Assembly (NCBI RefSeq): GCF_001647715.1
Contig: NZ_CP015600.1
Location: forward strand, 6,138,001 to 6,202,000
Direction: 5' to 3'
Source: Pseudomonas antarctica
GTDB lineage: Bacteria > Pseudomonadota > Gammaproteobacteria > Pseudomonadales > Pseudomonadaceae
Length of the DNA stretch: 64,000 bases
A program made the position numbers and the translations under genes. Positions 34,502 through 45,013 of the stretch are shown in pieces. Each line of letters starts with the position of its first letter. Position 1 is the first letter of the stretch. The notes beneath the pieces were generated by a model. The model had not been told where the DNA came from. It searched no databases and worked only from the letters and a program-made list of their open reading frames with translations.

Positions 34502-35151
34502 TCGCCGGAACAATCCTTAGCACAACGCTTGAGCCGCGCCTCCAGATTCTTATCTGGCATGGCGTGGCTACGCAGGGCGTTAACGGTCTGCTCGACGTAA
34601 TCGCGCGTCGTGCCGTAACGCCCGCAAGCACTTTCCAACACGTGGTTGAGCACGATATCGGGCAGGTTGCCAGCATAGCTGGGCAAGTGCCGCTCCAACA
34701 CGAATCCCAACGCCTGTACCTGACTGCCATCTTCCAGACGGCAGCTGAGCCAGTGCGGCCGATACGAGGGGTAAGGCATCTCGCGCTGCCACAAGGCATA
34801 AAGAGAAGCCTCAAGCTGGTCTTCCGGCAAGCGGTAGGCAAACCCGCTGCAAGAACCCCCACGATCCAGGCCAAACACCAACCCCGGCAACTCCGGCGTC
34901 CCCCGATGCTCGTGTGACCACAGGTACAGGCCACGGTGATAACCGTGAACCCGCGCGCGCATGCGCTGGGTCGACGAGCATTCGGGACGCCAGATCAGCG
35001 AACCATAAGCGAATAGCCAGACCGGCCCACCCTTATGCTTGGCCATCGTGGCCTGCATTGAGCTCATCAATTGCTCGTGAGTAAGTTGCGGCCCCAGATC
35101 GAGCCGCGGAGGGTAAGCCAATTGCAAAAGATCGGTTTCAATAACGGTCAT
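34498..35151 (-). CDS. ChaC-type gamma-glutamylcyclotransferase
   Basis: Glutathione-degrading cyclotransferase, 217 residues, producing 5-oxoproline and Cys-Gly. The family loop [13 protein letters not shown] (about 46-58) binds the gamma-glutamyl group. [24 protein letters not shown] and [15 protein letters not shown] are further ChaC blocks. Its stop codon and the glpT stop share the sequence TTAA (34498-34501), so the two genes converge with no spacer. Confidence 0.9.
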   Translation of the reverse strand: MTVIETDLLQLAYPPRLDLGPQLTHEQLMSSMQATMAKHKGGPVWLFAYGSLIWRPECSSTQRMRARVHGYHRGLYLWSHEHRGTPELPGLVFGLDRGGSCSGFAYRLPEDQLEASLYALWQREMPYPSYRPHWLSCRLEDGSQVQALGFVLERHLPSYAGNLPDIVLNHVLESACGRYGTTRDYVEQTVNALRSHAMPDKNLEARLKRCAKDCSGD

Positions 35152-35204
35152 GGCGGATCGCTTAGGTCTCCTTTGCCACTACAGAATGTTGCTACGAGAA
35201 GCTA

Positions 35205-37592
35205 TTACCAATTGTAAGCAACTTTACCGTAATAGAACGCGCCGCTGTAACCGTATGGCGAAAAAGTGCTATAGGCGAGGTTGCCGCCGCTGCTGGCGTA
35301 GGCATTGACCTTCTCCGGGTATTTATCGGTGACGTTGTCGCCGCCCAGGGTGAAGGTCCAGTTCTTCAGCTTGTAGTCCGCCGACAGGTCCAGTACCCAG
35401 GCAGCCTTGAAGGTCTGGTCGTTGATGTTGTCCGCCTGGTAACTGGTGAATTCGCCGTAGCGCACCAGATTGCTGTGCAGTGCCCAGCGGCCGTAGGTGA
35501 AATCGTTACCCAGGCTCAATTTGTGCTGAGGTGTGGTGTCGCCGAGTAAACCGATACGCTCGCGGCGGTCCACCCGCACCAGATTGGCGCCCAGACTGTC
35601 CAGAATGGCCGGGTTGGCCTTCACGTCCGTGACCTTGGTGTGGTTGTAGTTGTAGCCAACCGTGCTGTTCCAGCGGATGCCATTATCGAACTGGTAACGA
35701 TAGTTGGCCACCAGATCGACGCCGTCGGTACTGGTGTCGGTGGCGTTGGTGAAATAGCGGGCACTGGTGTAGTTGATGTTGCCGACACCGTTGGCTTGCA
35801 GGTAGGCAATGGTGGCCGGGTTGAGATTGAGGTTGGACGACAGGCTGATGCGGTCGCGGATGTCGATGCGGTACACGTCGAGTGTCACGGTCAGGTCATC
35901 GGCAGGTTCAAGCACCAGGCCAAGGCTGTAGTTACGCGACTTCTCGGCTTTCAGGTCTTCGGCGCCCAGCAAGCGGGCCACCTTGCTGTTGGCCGGGAAG
36001 GTGCCGGCCTCCTGAATGGTGCTGCCGATCAACTGTGACGAGGTGTAGGCAAAGTTCTGCTGGGCCAGAGACGGCGCTCGAAAGCCGTTGGAGATGCTGC
36101 CACGCAGGGCCACTTGCGGGGTGAAGTCATAGCGGGCCGACAACGAGCCGCTGACATTGGAGCCGAAGTCGCTGTAGTCCTCATGGCGCACGGCGGCCGA
36201 AGCACTGAGTTTTTCGGTGAAGTTGGTTTCCAGATCCAGGTACTGGGCCCAGTTATGCCGTGAACTGCTGCCGGCATCGGCATCACGGAAGCCACCCAGG
36301 CCCGAGCTGCCGGTCTGGTAGTAGGACGCCGGGTCGCCCGCTTCGATTTCATAACCCTGGTGCAGGTATTCGCCGCCAAAGGCCACCGACACCGGGTAAG
36401 GCAGGAATCCCACGCCGAACTCACGGGACAGGTCCAGGCTGACTTGTTTCTGCTCGTTGCTCAGGGTGCCATTGTCGAACTTTCGCGGCGTGGCCAGGCC
36501 CAGTGAGGTGTTGATGGTGTCGGTACTCAGCTCATACTGATTTTTGCCGTAGTTGGCCGACAGGTCGTAGTGCCAGTCGTAAGCCAGCAAGCCACGCAAA
36601 CCGACGACCAATGAGCTGTCTTCCAGGTTGCCCTTGATCAACGGCAGGTAGCCATTGGGGTTGAGCGCCACAATGTTATTGGACGCATTGCTTGCCCGGT
36701 AGAACGCTGCCGTTTCACCGCGGCGTTTGCTGTAACCGCCAAAGGTGTAGAACTCGAGCCCTTCGCTGAAGGAATACTCGGAGTTGAACTGCAATTTGCC
36801 TTCATCGGTGGCCGGCTCACCCTGACGGAACACACGCTGCCCGTAAGTGGTGGAGCCGATGCTGCCGGGGCGCAAATCATCCCCGGCGCGGTTGGTGTAA
36901 TCGTTGTCGGCGCCTTCGGCCGAAAGGTTGATAAAGCCGTTGTCGCCCAAGGCCAGGCCGGTGTTGCCGCTGACATTGCGCTGGATACCGTCACCCTTTT
37001 TGTACTCGCCGAACTTGGTCGAAATCGAGCCGCCATGGTCGTCATGCTTGAGGATCACGTTGATCACCCCGGCAATGGCGTCAGAGCCATAGCGCGCCGA
37101 CGCGCCGTCGCGCAGCACTTCGATATGGTCGACGGCCGACAGCGGGATGGCATTCAAGTCCGCCGGGGCCGAGCCACGACCCACGGCCCCGCCGAGGTTG
37201 ACGAATGCACTGGTGTGACGGCGTTTGCCGTTGACCAGCACTAACACTTGGTCCGGCGACAAACCGCGCAACTGCGCAGGGCGCACCAGTTCGGCGCCAT
37301 CCACCAGGCTGGGGCGCGGGAAGTTGATCGACGGAATCAGGCGCGCCAACACCGCACCCAGCTCATCGGAGCCGGTGCTGCGCAGGGTATCGCCGGAGAT
37401 CACGTCGATGGGCGACAACGAAGCACTGGCGGTGCGCTCTTGGGCGCGAGTGCCGGTGACGATCACGGTGTCGAGTTTTGGTGCGTCGGCGGTAGCTGTT
37501 TCGCTCGCAAGGACTGGATTGAATCCCACAGCGGTCAGCAAATTTGCCGACAAAATCGCTGTGTACAGCGTGTGTTTCTTATAGCTCCCCAT
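35205..37592 (-). CDS. TonB-dependent outer-membrane receptor
   Basis: 795 residues. A signal peptide (to about residue 29, VLASETATADA) precedes the TonB-box-like DTVIVTG. The plug domain (about 50-180) contains LVLVNGKRRHTSAFV and VDHIEVLRDGASARYGSDAIAGVINVIL. The 22-strand barrel ends in FYYGKVAYNW, with the expected C-terminal aromatic residue. The ligand cannot be told; the plug lacks an N-terminal signalling domain and no sigma/anti-sigma pair is adjacent. ATG 37592 has AGGGGAA upstream. Confidence 0.9.
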   Translation of the reverse strand: MGSYKKHTLYTAILSANLLTAVGFNPVLASETATADAPKLDTVIVTGTRAQERTASASLSPIDVISGDTLRSTGSDELGAVLARLIPSINFPRPSLVDGAELVRPAQLRGLSPDQVLVLVNGKRRHTSAFVNLGGAVGRGSAPADLNAIPLSAVDHIEVLRDGASARYGSDAIAGVINVILKHDDHGGSISTKFGEYKKGDGIQRNVSGNTGLALGDNGFINLSAEGADNDYTNRAGDDLRPGSIGSTTYGQRVFRQGEPATDEGKLQFNSEYSFSEGLEFYTFGGYSKRRGETAAFYRASNASNNIVALNPNGYLPLIKGNLEDSSLVVGLRGLLAYDWHYDLSANYGKNQYELSTDTINTSLGLATPRKFDNGTLSNEQKQVSLDLSREFGVGFLPYPVSVAFGGEYLHQGYEIEAGDPASYYQTGSSGLGGFRDADAGSSSRHNWAQYLDLETNFTEKLSASAAVRHEDYSDFGSNVSGSLSARYDFTPQVALRGSISNGFRAPSLAQQNFAYTSSQLIGSTIQEAGTFPANSKVARLLGAEDLKAEKSRNYSLGLVLEPADDLTVTLDVYRIDIRDRISLSSNLNLNPATIAYLQANGVGNINYTSARYFTNATDTSTDGVDLVANYRYQFDNGIRWNSTVGYNYNHTKVTDVKANPAILDSLGANLVRVDRRERIGLLGDTTPQHKLSLGNDFTYGRWALHSNLVRYGEFTSYQADNINDQTFKAAWVLDLSADYKLKNWTFTLGGDNVTDKYPEKVNAYASSGGNLAYSTFSPYGYSGAFYYGKVAYNW

Positions 37593-37878
37593 ACCGTTCC
37601 CCTAAGAATCAACAATCAGAACTTCAATGCTCTGGTTCGTACGATCGATCCGGCTGGTGGGCGGTGGCGGTCCGTTAGTGGTTATTGGCAGATAGTCGGT
37701 AGTCCGTTCCTTATATCTTAATGAGATTTTTCCTACATCAGTAATACCGTAAATGAATAAGCATAGGCGACCAAGCTTTCAGCGCAGGTTCAGGCCATGC
37801 AGGACGTTAACCGCCAAACTGCCAACGTTTAGCGACCCCACATTAGCCGCCCATCCGAACGACTATCGAGGTCGAACC

Positions 37879-38355
37879 ATGAAATACTTTTATTGCGGCC
37901 TGCTGCTGTTGGCACAAGCCGCCAGCGCCCTGGCCTCTGAGGCTGTCACCGAAAACGACAAAGGCTTCTGGTACGCCCAGACAAGCGTCTACACCCGGCA
38001 CTTTTCACCGGACCCACAGCACAATAACCATCAGGATTTGATCAACCTGGAGCGCAACGAGGCGTCGGGGTTGGTGTATGGCGGGGCGACGTTTCGCAAC
38101 TCGTTCAGCCAGCGTTCGTACTACGTGTACGCAGGCAAGCGCTACGATATTGTCGATTCGCCGTTTTACGTGAAGGTGACCGCAGGCGCGCTTCAGGGCT
38201 ACAGCGGCAAGTATCGGGACAAAATCCCGCTCAACCGTTACGGCGTGGCACCGGCGATCATTCCGTCTGTGGGGGTTCACTTCGGCCCGGTGACCAGCGA
38301 ACTGGTGTTACTGGGCTTCAATGCCGCGATGCTGACGGCAGGCGTTCGTTTCTAA
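37879..38355 (+). CDS. Small outer-membrane beta-barrel-like protein
   Basis: 158 residues. The signal peptide (MKYFYCGLLLLAQAASALA) is followed by SEAVTENDKGFWYAQTSVYTRHF. The mature part alternates aromatic and polar residues (SQRSYYVYAGKRYDIV, PFYVKVTAGALQGY) and ends LTAGVRF, a terminal Phe as in outer-membrane barrels. Some size and motif resemblance to PagP-like barrels is seen, but I cannot assign activity. ATG 37879 is chosen for the signal peptide; the frame is open from 37753. It is divergent from the TonB receptor. Confidence 0.75.
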   Translation: MKYFYCGLLLLAQAASALASEAVTENDKGFWYAQTSVYTRHFSPDPQHNNHQDLINLERNEASGLVYGGATFRNSFSQRSYYVYAGKRYDIVDSPFYVKVTAGALQGYSGKYRDKIPLNRYGVAPAIIPSVGVHFGPVTSELVLLGFNAAMLTAGVRF

Positions 38356-38371
38356 GAACGCTGCATACCTA

Positions 38372-38399
38372 TGTGGGAGCTGGCTTGCCAGCTCCCACA
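38372..38399. repeat. Short REP hairpin
   Basis: TGTGGGAGCTGG-CTTG-CCAGCTCCCACA is a perfect 12-bp stem with a 4-nt loop, an apparently shortened REP element. It lies between two convergent stops and may act on both transcripts. Confidence 0.85.
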
Positions 38400-38417
38400 A
38401 TAGTTCAGCTCAAGGCT

Positions 38418-39386
38418 TCAAGGGCGTGGCGCGTAGGCAAACACATCGGCACGCATCTGGTGCGCATCCATGCCGGCCTCGACCAATGCATCCAGGGTGC
38501 CGTAGATCATCGCCGGCGAACCACTGGCGTAGACATGCACAGACTTGAGGTCGCTGATGTCTTCACAGACGGCTTCATGCAGCAGCCCGCAGCGCCCTTC
38601 CCAACCGCACAGGTCGCTGACCACTTTGTGCAGGAACAGGTTCGGCAGTTGCTGCCATTGCGCCCAGTGTTCGATCTCGTAGAAGTCTTCCGGACGTCGC
38701 ACGCCCCAATACAGGTGCACCGGGTGCTTGAAGCCCGAGGCGCGGCAATGCTCGATCAGGCTGTGCATCTGCGCCATGCCCGTACCCGCAGCGATCAGCA
38801 CCAGCGGACCGTCCGGCAATTCGGCCAGATGGGTATCGCCAAACGGCAGTTCAATGCGCGCCATCCGGTCGCGTTGCAACTGCTCGAGCAGGTTGCGAGC
38901 GCTGTCCTCGCGGGCCAGCACATGCAACTCCAACTCGCGCCCGGCGTGGGGCGCCGAGGCCAGCGAAAACGCCGACTTCTCGCCGTTGTCCCGTTCGATC
39001 ATCAGGTATTGCCCGGCGTGGTAACGCACCGCCTTACCGGCCGGCGCGCGCAGGCGCACGCGCCACACATCGCCACCGACTTCCACACACTCACTCAATT
39101 GGCACGACAACTTGCGCAACGGCAACTCTCCCGGCGCCAACACGCCATCCCACAGCACAACGCAATCTTCCAGCGGTTCGGCGATGCAGGTGTAGAACTC
39201 ACCGTGATCGCGCACTTCACCGGCTTGCTGCACCCGCCCTTCCACCAGCAGCGCGGCACACACATGGCACACGCCGTTGCGGCAGGCCTGCGGGCACTCG
39301 TAGCCCAGGCGGCGTGCGCCTTCGAGGATTCGTTCGCCAGGGACCAGGTCCAGTACCGCGCCGGAAGGTTGCAGGGTTACACGCAT
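38418..39386 (-). CDS. Ferredoxin-NAD(P)H flavin reductase (CDP-6-deoxy-glucoseen reductase-like)
   Basis: 322 residues. The N-terminal plant-type 2Fe-2S domain (1-85) has CRNGVCHVC (C-x4-C-x2-C) and a last cysteine in FYTCIAEP. The FAD domain holds YHAGQYLMIE and SAFSLASAP. The NAD domain holds LIAAGTGMAQMHSLIEH. This layout feeds electrons from NAD(P)H to a partner oxygenase or dehydratase. The start shares one base with the ubiD stop (TGATG), so it is translationally coupled to UbiD; an auxiliary role with UbiD or flavin supply is possible. Confidence 0.88.
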   Translation of the reverse strand: MRVTLQPSGAVLDLVPGERILEGARRLGYECPQACRNGVCHVCAALLVEGRVQQAGEVRDHGEFYTCIAEPLEDCVVLWDGVLAPGELPLRKLSCQLSECVEVGGDVWRVRLRAPAGKAVRYHAGQYLMIERDNGEKSAFSLASAPHAGRELELHVLAREDSARNLLEQLQRDRMARIELPFGDTHLAELPDGPLVLIAAGTGMAQMHSLIEHCRASGFKHPVHLYWGVRRPEDFYEIEHWAQWQQLPNLFLHKVVSDLCGWEGRCGLLHEAVCEDISDLKSVHVYASGSPAMIYGTLDALVEAGMDAHQMRADVFAYAPRP

Positions 39387-40852
39387 CAATCTATTCCCAA
39401 TTCTTTCCAGATCGCATCGACGCGCGCGGTCACGGCTTCATCCTTGACGATCACCCGGCCCCACTCGCGGGTGGTTTCACCCGGCCATTTGTGCGTGGCA
39501 TCCAGGCCCATCTTCGAGCCCAGGCCCGATACCGGCGAAGCAAAGTCCAGGTAGTCGATCGGCGTGTTATCGATCATTACCGTGTCGCGCTTGGGGTCCA
39601 TGCGCGTGGTAATGGCCCAGATCACGTCGTTCCAGTCCCGGGCATTGATGTCGTCGTCGGTGACAATAACGAACTTGGTGTACATGAACTGTCGTAAAAA
39701 CGACCACACACCGAGCATTACCCGCTTGGCATGGCCTGGGTACGACTTCTTCATGGTGACGATGGCCATGCGGTACGAGCAGCCTTCGGGCGGCAGGTAG
39801 AAGTCGGTGATCTCAGGAAACTGCTTTTGCAGGATCGGTACGAACACTTCGTTCAGCGCCACACCGAGAATAGCCGGCTCATCCGGCGGCCGGCCGGTGT
39901 AGGTGCTGTGGTAGATCGGCTTGATCCGGTGGGTGATGCGCTCGACGGTGAACACCGGGAAGCTGTCGACTTCGTTGTAATAGCCGGTGTGGTCGCCATA
40001 AGGGCCTTCATCGGCCATTTCGCCCGGATGAATCACCCCTTCCAGGATGATTTCAGCGGTGGCCGGCACTTGCAGATCATTCCCACGGCACTTCACCAGC
40101 TCAGTGCGATTGCCACGCAGCAGGCCGGCAAAGGCGTATTCGGACAGGCTATCGGGCACCGGGGTCACTGCGCCGAGGATGGTCGCCGGGTCGGCGCCCA
40201 GGGCCACGGAGACCGGGAACGGCTTGCCGGGATGTTTTTCGCACCACTCACGGAAGTCCAGGGCGCCGCCACGGTGGCTTAGCCAACGCATGATCACTTT
40301 GTTGCGGCCGATCACTTGCTGACGGTAGATGCCCAGGTTCTGACGATCTTTATTCGGGCCTTTGGTGACAGTCAGGCCCCAGGTAATCAGCGGGCCGACA
40401 TCGCCGGGCCAACAGGTCTGCACCGGCAGCATGGCGAGGTCGACATCATCCCCCTCGATGACCACTTCCTGGCACACCGCGTCCTTGACGACTTTGGGTG
40501 CCATGGCAATGATCTTGCGGAAGATCGGCAGCTTCGACCAGGCATCCTTCAAGCCCTTGGGTGGCTCGGGTTCCTTGAGGAAGGCCAGCAGCTTACCGAT
40601 CTCGCGCAGTTCGCTGACAGACTCGGCCCCCATGCCAAAGGCCACGCGGTCGGGGGTGCCGAACAGGTTGCCGAGCACCGGGATATCAAAGCCGGTCGGG
40701 TTTTCGAAAAGCAGCGCCGGGCCCTTGTTACGCAAGGTACGGTCGCAAATCTCAGTCATTTCCAGCACCGGGGAAATCGGCACCTGGATACGTTTCAACT
40801 CTCCGCGCTGCTCAAGTTGCTGCACGAAATCCCGAAGATCCTTGAATTTCAT
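39386..40852 (-). CDS. ubiD: UbiD decarboxylase (3-octaprenyl-4-hydroxybenzoate carboxy-lyase)
   Basis: Prenylated-FMN-dependent decarboxylase of ubiquinone synthesis, 488 residues from ATG 40852 (open to 40864). Conserved blocks are [51 protein letters not shown] and the catalytic [20 protein letters not shown] region. [20 protein letters not shown] is also typical. UbiX, which makes the cofactor, is not in the window. It precedes the flavin reductase by overlap and follows the acyltransferase by 59 bp. Confidence 0.95.
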   Translation of the reverse strand: MKFKDLRDFVQQLEQRGELKRIQVPISPVLEMTEICDRTLRNKGPALLFENPTGFDIPVLGNLFGTPDRVAFGMGAESVSELREIGKLLAFLKEPEPPKGLKDAWSKLPIFRKIIAMAPKVVKDAVCQEVVIEGDDVDLAMLPVQTCWPGDVGPLITWGLTVTKGPNKDRQNLGIYRQQVIGRNKVIMRWLSHRGGALDFREWCEKHPGKPFPVSVALGADPATILGAVTPVPDSLSEYAFAGLLRGNRTELVKCRGNDLQVPATAEIILEGVIHPGEMADEGPYGDHTGYYNEVDSFPVFTVERITHRIKPIYHSTYTGRPPDEPAILGVALNEVFVPILQKQFPEITDFYLPPEGCSYRMAIVTMKKSYPGHAKRVMLGVWSFLRQFMYTKFVIVTDDDINARDWNDVIWAITTRMDPKRDTVMIDNTPIDYLDFASPVSGLGSKMGLDATHKWPGETTREWGRVIVKDEAVTARVDAIWKELGID

Positions 40853-40911
40853 TAACCATGCCACCCGTAAAATAGGCGTACATCCTACCTGCTCTTACGA
40901 GCGCTGGCAGC

Positions 40912-42915
40912 TTATTGCACGTCATTGCGACTCACATCCGACTCAACGGATGCATTGCGCAAGCTGCGGAAGAAGGGCTCAAGGAACCCTTCTACATACC
41001 GCGTGCCCACGCTTGAAAGGTGGTTGTCATCGGTATACAGCGACTGGCCACCCAGTTCGACCCGACACCAACCGTTTGCAGCACACAGCGTTGGCGCAGG
41101 GTCCAGGAGCTGGACTCCCGGGTCAGCCGCGGCGATTTGCTCAAAAACGCTGCTGATATAGGCCTGTCGCTGGACGTGCTCGGCCAGTGGCAAGCCTTCT
41201 CGATCGGTCGGGCGACCTAACATCGCCAAGCGGCTGAGTCGATAAGGCACATTGAAATCCTGCAGCGGCACCTCCTTGACCAACCAGACCCGATGGCCGC
41301 CGGCACGGAGTTGCTGCACCAACGCCCTCAAACCCTCGGAGAACAAGTGCTCAGCGGTAGCACGGTCATACTTGCCCGTCTCAGGATCATGAATCGAAGC
41401 GCCCGTATCGCCGGAGTGCTGGCCATAAACGTAGAGGCTCCAGCGGGCGACCAACACCACATCGCTGAAGTGTTCCTGGCTCAACAACTGGGTCACGCGT
41501 TCGTTGAACGCACTGCAACCTGGCGTGTTTTCCTTCCTGTAAAAAGGCAGGCAGCCGGCATAACCGGCCTGGGTGATGCTGAAGTCGTACTTGCTCGCCC
41601 CGTCATTCAATGCCGGAATCAGGGCCGAGGCATGGCTGTCGCCCCAGACCATTGCCCGAGCCGAGCTCGCCTGTGGACCAAAATGGCACAGCTCACGGTG
41701 CGGGTCTTTCTTATCGTCCGACAGGCAACTCATGAGTGTGGGGCTCCAGGTATGCGCCTTGGCAAATTGCAACGCCTGGGGCGGCAGCCGCGATGCAAAA
41801 CCATCCGACCAGACCAGGCTTTTGCCGACCAGGCCCAGGCTGGCAAGCCCAAGGAAACCCGCTACCAGAATCGACCTGCGACCTGCCAGCAAGCGCCGCT
41901 CACGGAACGGCCCTTCGACAAACCGCCAGGATGCATAACCCAGCACCAGGCTCACGACGAACAGAGCCACAAGCTCCCACGGCGACAGGCCAAAGATACT
42001 GGCGTACTTGCCAAACACCAGCACCGGCCAGTGCCACAGGTACCAGGAATAGGAAATCAGCCCAATGCCCACCAACACACGACTGCCCAGCAGCCGCCCT
42101 ACCCACGTCGGTTGCTGGCCGTTGGCCCAAATCAGCCCCACCACACCCAATACCGGCAACAAAGCGGCAGCCCCTGGGAAGGCGGTGCTGTCGTCGTAAC
42201 CAAATACCGCTGCCATAATCAGGCCGAGGCTGAGCACGCTGACGGCTTGCGCCAGCATCGGGCTTGCCCGCCGAGCCCGCACCGGCATGACGGCCAGCAT
42301 CGAACCCGCCAACAATTCCCAGGCTCGCATCGGTAGCAGGAAGAAAGCCTTGTCCGGTTCCCGAGACACGGCCCATACGCTCGCTGCAAATGACACCAGC
42401 AGCAACACAAACAAGGCGCCGCGCCATTGCTTCAGCCGGCTCGACAGCAACGCCAGCAAGAGTGGAAAGGCGATGTAGAACTGCTCTTCAACCGATAGCG
42501 ACCAGGTGTGCAACATGGGCTTCATGTCGGAGGCCGTGTCGAAGTAACCGTCCTGACGCATGAAGAACAGATTGGAGATGAATATCACCTGGTTGTGTAT
42601 CGACCGCCCCAGCTCTGAATAGTCTTTGGGCGCCATCAAAAACCAGCCGACGGCCAATGATGCGGACATCATCACAATCAACGCCGGCAGGATACGCCTG
42701 GCCCGCCTGGCCCAAAAATCCACAAAACTGAAATGCCCGGCCTGACGCTCGCGCCAGATGATCGAGGTGATCAGGAACCCTGAAATCACGAAGAACACGT
42801 CAACGCCGACAAAACCGCCAGTAACGCCAGGTACTCCAAAATGGAACAGCACAACAGCCAGGACAGCGATGGCGCGCAAGCCATCAATGTCCCTTCGGTA
42901 AGCAAGAGCGGTCAT
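40912..42915 (-). CDS. OafA/YrhL acyltransferase-3 with C-terminal SGNH domain
   Basis: 667 residues from ATG 42915, the usual start YRRDIDGLRAIAVLAVVLFHFG. About ten or eleven membrane helices form the acyltransferase-3 domain (1-360), with LHTWSLSVEEQFYIAFPLLL. The periplasmic SGNH domain (about 410-660) has MVWGDSHASALIPAL (nucleophile Ser) and YTDDNHLSSVG (catalytic Asp and His). Such proteins O-acetylate LPS O-antigen or other surface glycans. No polysaccharide genes are adjacent, so the glycan target is unknown. A bidirectional terminator separates it from rho. Confidence 0.9.
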   Translation of the reverse strand: MTALAYRRDIDGLRAIAVLAVVLFHFGVPGVTGGFVGVDVFFVISGFLITSIIWRERQAGHFSFVDFWARRARRILPALIVMMSASLAVGWFLMAPKDYSELGRSIHNQVIFISNLFFMRQDGYFDTASDMKPMLHTWSLSVEEQFYIAFPLLLALLSSRLKQWRGALFVLLLVSFAASVWAVSREPDKAFFLLPMRAWELLAGSMLAVMPVRARRASPMLAQAVSVLSLGLIMAAVFGYDDSTAFPGAAALLPVLGVVGLIWANGQQPTWVGRLLGSRVLVGIGLISYSWYLWHWPVLVFGKYASIFGLSPWELVALFVVSLVLGYASWRFVEGPFRERRLLAGRRSILVAGFLGLASLGLVGKSLVWSDGFASRLPPQALQFAKAHTWSPTLMSCLSDDKKDPHRELCHFGPQASSARAMVWGDSHASALIPALNDGASKYDFSITQAGYAGCLPFYRKENTPGCSAFNERVTQLLSQEHFSDVVLVARWSLYVYGQHSGDTGASIHDPETGKYDRATAEHLFSEGLRALVQQLRAGGHRVWLVKEVPLQDFNVPYRLSRLAMLGRPTDREGLPLAEHVQRQAYISSVFEQIAAADPGVQLLDPAPTLCAANGWCRVELGGQSLYTDDNHLSSVGTRYVEGFLEPFFRSLRNASVESDVSRNDVQ

Positions 42916-43018
42916 AAATCGTCGATCAGCCTGATTCGGATGGAGGTGAGCGTAGCCGCACCCACCTTTTTGTTTCTTAACTGACACTATTAGCGCACAA
43001 ATCTCTCTTTTTCGATGC

Positions 43019-43052
43019 AAAAAAATGGCGCCACAAAGGGCGCCATTTTTTA
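43019..43052. terminator. Terminator downstream of rho
   Basis: AAAAATGGCGCC-ACAAAG-GGCGCCATTTTT is a 12-bp stem with A and T tracts on both sides, so it could terminate in either direction; it separates rho from the acyltransferase gene. Confidence 0.9.
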
Positions 43053-43068
43053 GACCTGAAACGTCGTA

Positions 43069-44328
<1,260 letters not shown>

Positions 44329-44362
44329 ATAGGAATGACGTAATCATTTATGGAGGGGGGAA

Positions 44363-44381
44363 ATTAAGCTTTTGGCTTAAT
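44363..44381 (-). promoter_or_regulatory. Hairpin in the rho leader
   Basis: ATTAAGC-CAAAA-GCTTAAT on the minus strand is a perfect 7-bp stem, 35-53 nt before the rho start, followed by a pyrimidine-rich tract (TTTCCCCCC). Rho genes are often autoregulated through their leaders; a link to this hairpin is inference. Confidence 0.4.
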
Positions 44382-44524
44382 GAGGCCGCGCCGCAGAGAA
44401 GGCGACAGGATCGCGTACTAATCGAAAAGGAATGCGTCGGCGACGGCTTGCAGGGGGCAGTGGAGAAACCAGTGCGGGGCCGAATGTACCACCTGAATTT
44501 CGGAGCGTCTAGCCCTGTTTCACG

Positions 44525-44554
44525 AAAAAGCCCCGCGATTTGCGGGGCTTTTTT
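44525..44554 (-). terminator. Intrinsic terminator downstream of trxA
   Basis: AAAAAAGCCCCGCAAATCGCGGGGCTTTTT read on the minus strand: a GCCCCGC/GCGGGGC stem flanked by A and T tracts, just after the thioredoxin stop. Confidence 0.93.
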
Positions 44555-44562
44555 GACGACGC

Positions 44563-44892
44563 TTAGATGTTCGCGTCGAGGAAAGCTTGCAGTTGCGACT
44601 TCGACAGCGCGCCCACTTTAGTGGCCTCGACGTTGCCGTTCTTGAACAGCATCAGCGTTGGAATACCGCGCACGCCGTGCTTGGCCGGGGTTTCCTGGTT
44701 GTCATCGATGTTCAGCTTGGCAATGGTCAGTTTGCCTTCGTAGGTCGTTGCAATGTCGTCCAGGACAGGAGCGATCATTTTGCAAGGGCCGCACCATTCA
44801 GCCCAGTAGTCAACCAGCACCGGGCCAGCAGCCTTGAGTACTTCGGCCTCAAAGGTCGCGTCGGTGACGTGCTTGATAAGATCGTTGCTCAT
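44563..44892 (-). CDS. trxA: Thioredoxin 1
   Basis: Cytosolic disulfide reductase, 109 residues. The redox motif is WCGPC with Cys34 and Cys37 by count; the cis-proline segment [11 protein letters not shown] follows. ATG 44892 with GGAGAC upstream is the canonical start ([15 protein letters not shown]); the frame is open to 44934. It lies upstream of rho in the usual pseudomonad order, separated by a strong terminator. Confidence 0.97.
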   Translation of the reverse strand: MSNDLIKHVTDATFEAEVLKAAGPVLVDYWAEWCGPCKMIAPVLDDIATTYEGKLTIAKLNIDDNQETPAKHGVRGIPTLMLFKNGNVEATKVGALSKSQLQAFLDANI

Positions 44893-45013
44893 GGATGTCT
44901 CCGGATTGTAAGCAAAAAAAACGTTGCCCATCATAGCCGCCCTTCCCTCGTTCAGGAAGCCGCCTCTGATTGACTCTTGCTATGGTGATGCATGAGTTTG
45001 GGTATAGCCCAAC

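Noticed and set aside
33137..34513. Open frame of 458 codons antisense to glpT
   Set aside because: Shadow of a fully conserved transporter gene; low-complexity His/Gln/Arg composition.
37715..37727. ATCTTAATGAGAT repeat upstream of the TonB receptor as a Fur box
   Set aside because: Only 4-bp arms and a poor match to the Fur pattern.
37879..38355. Assignment of the small barrel protein as PagP
   Set aside because: Size and location fit, but the catalytic His/Asp/Ser pattern of PagP is not clearly recognisable, so function is left open.
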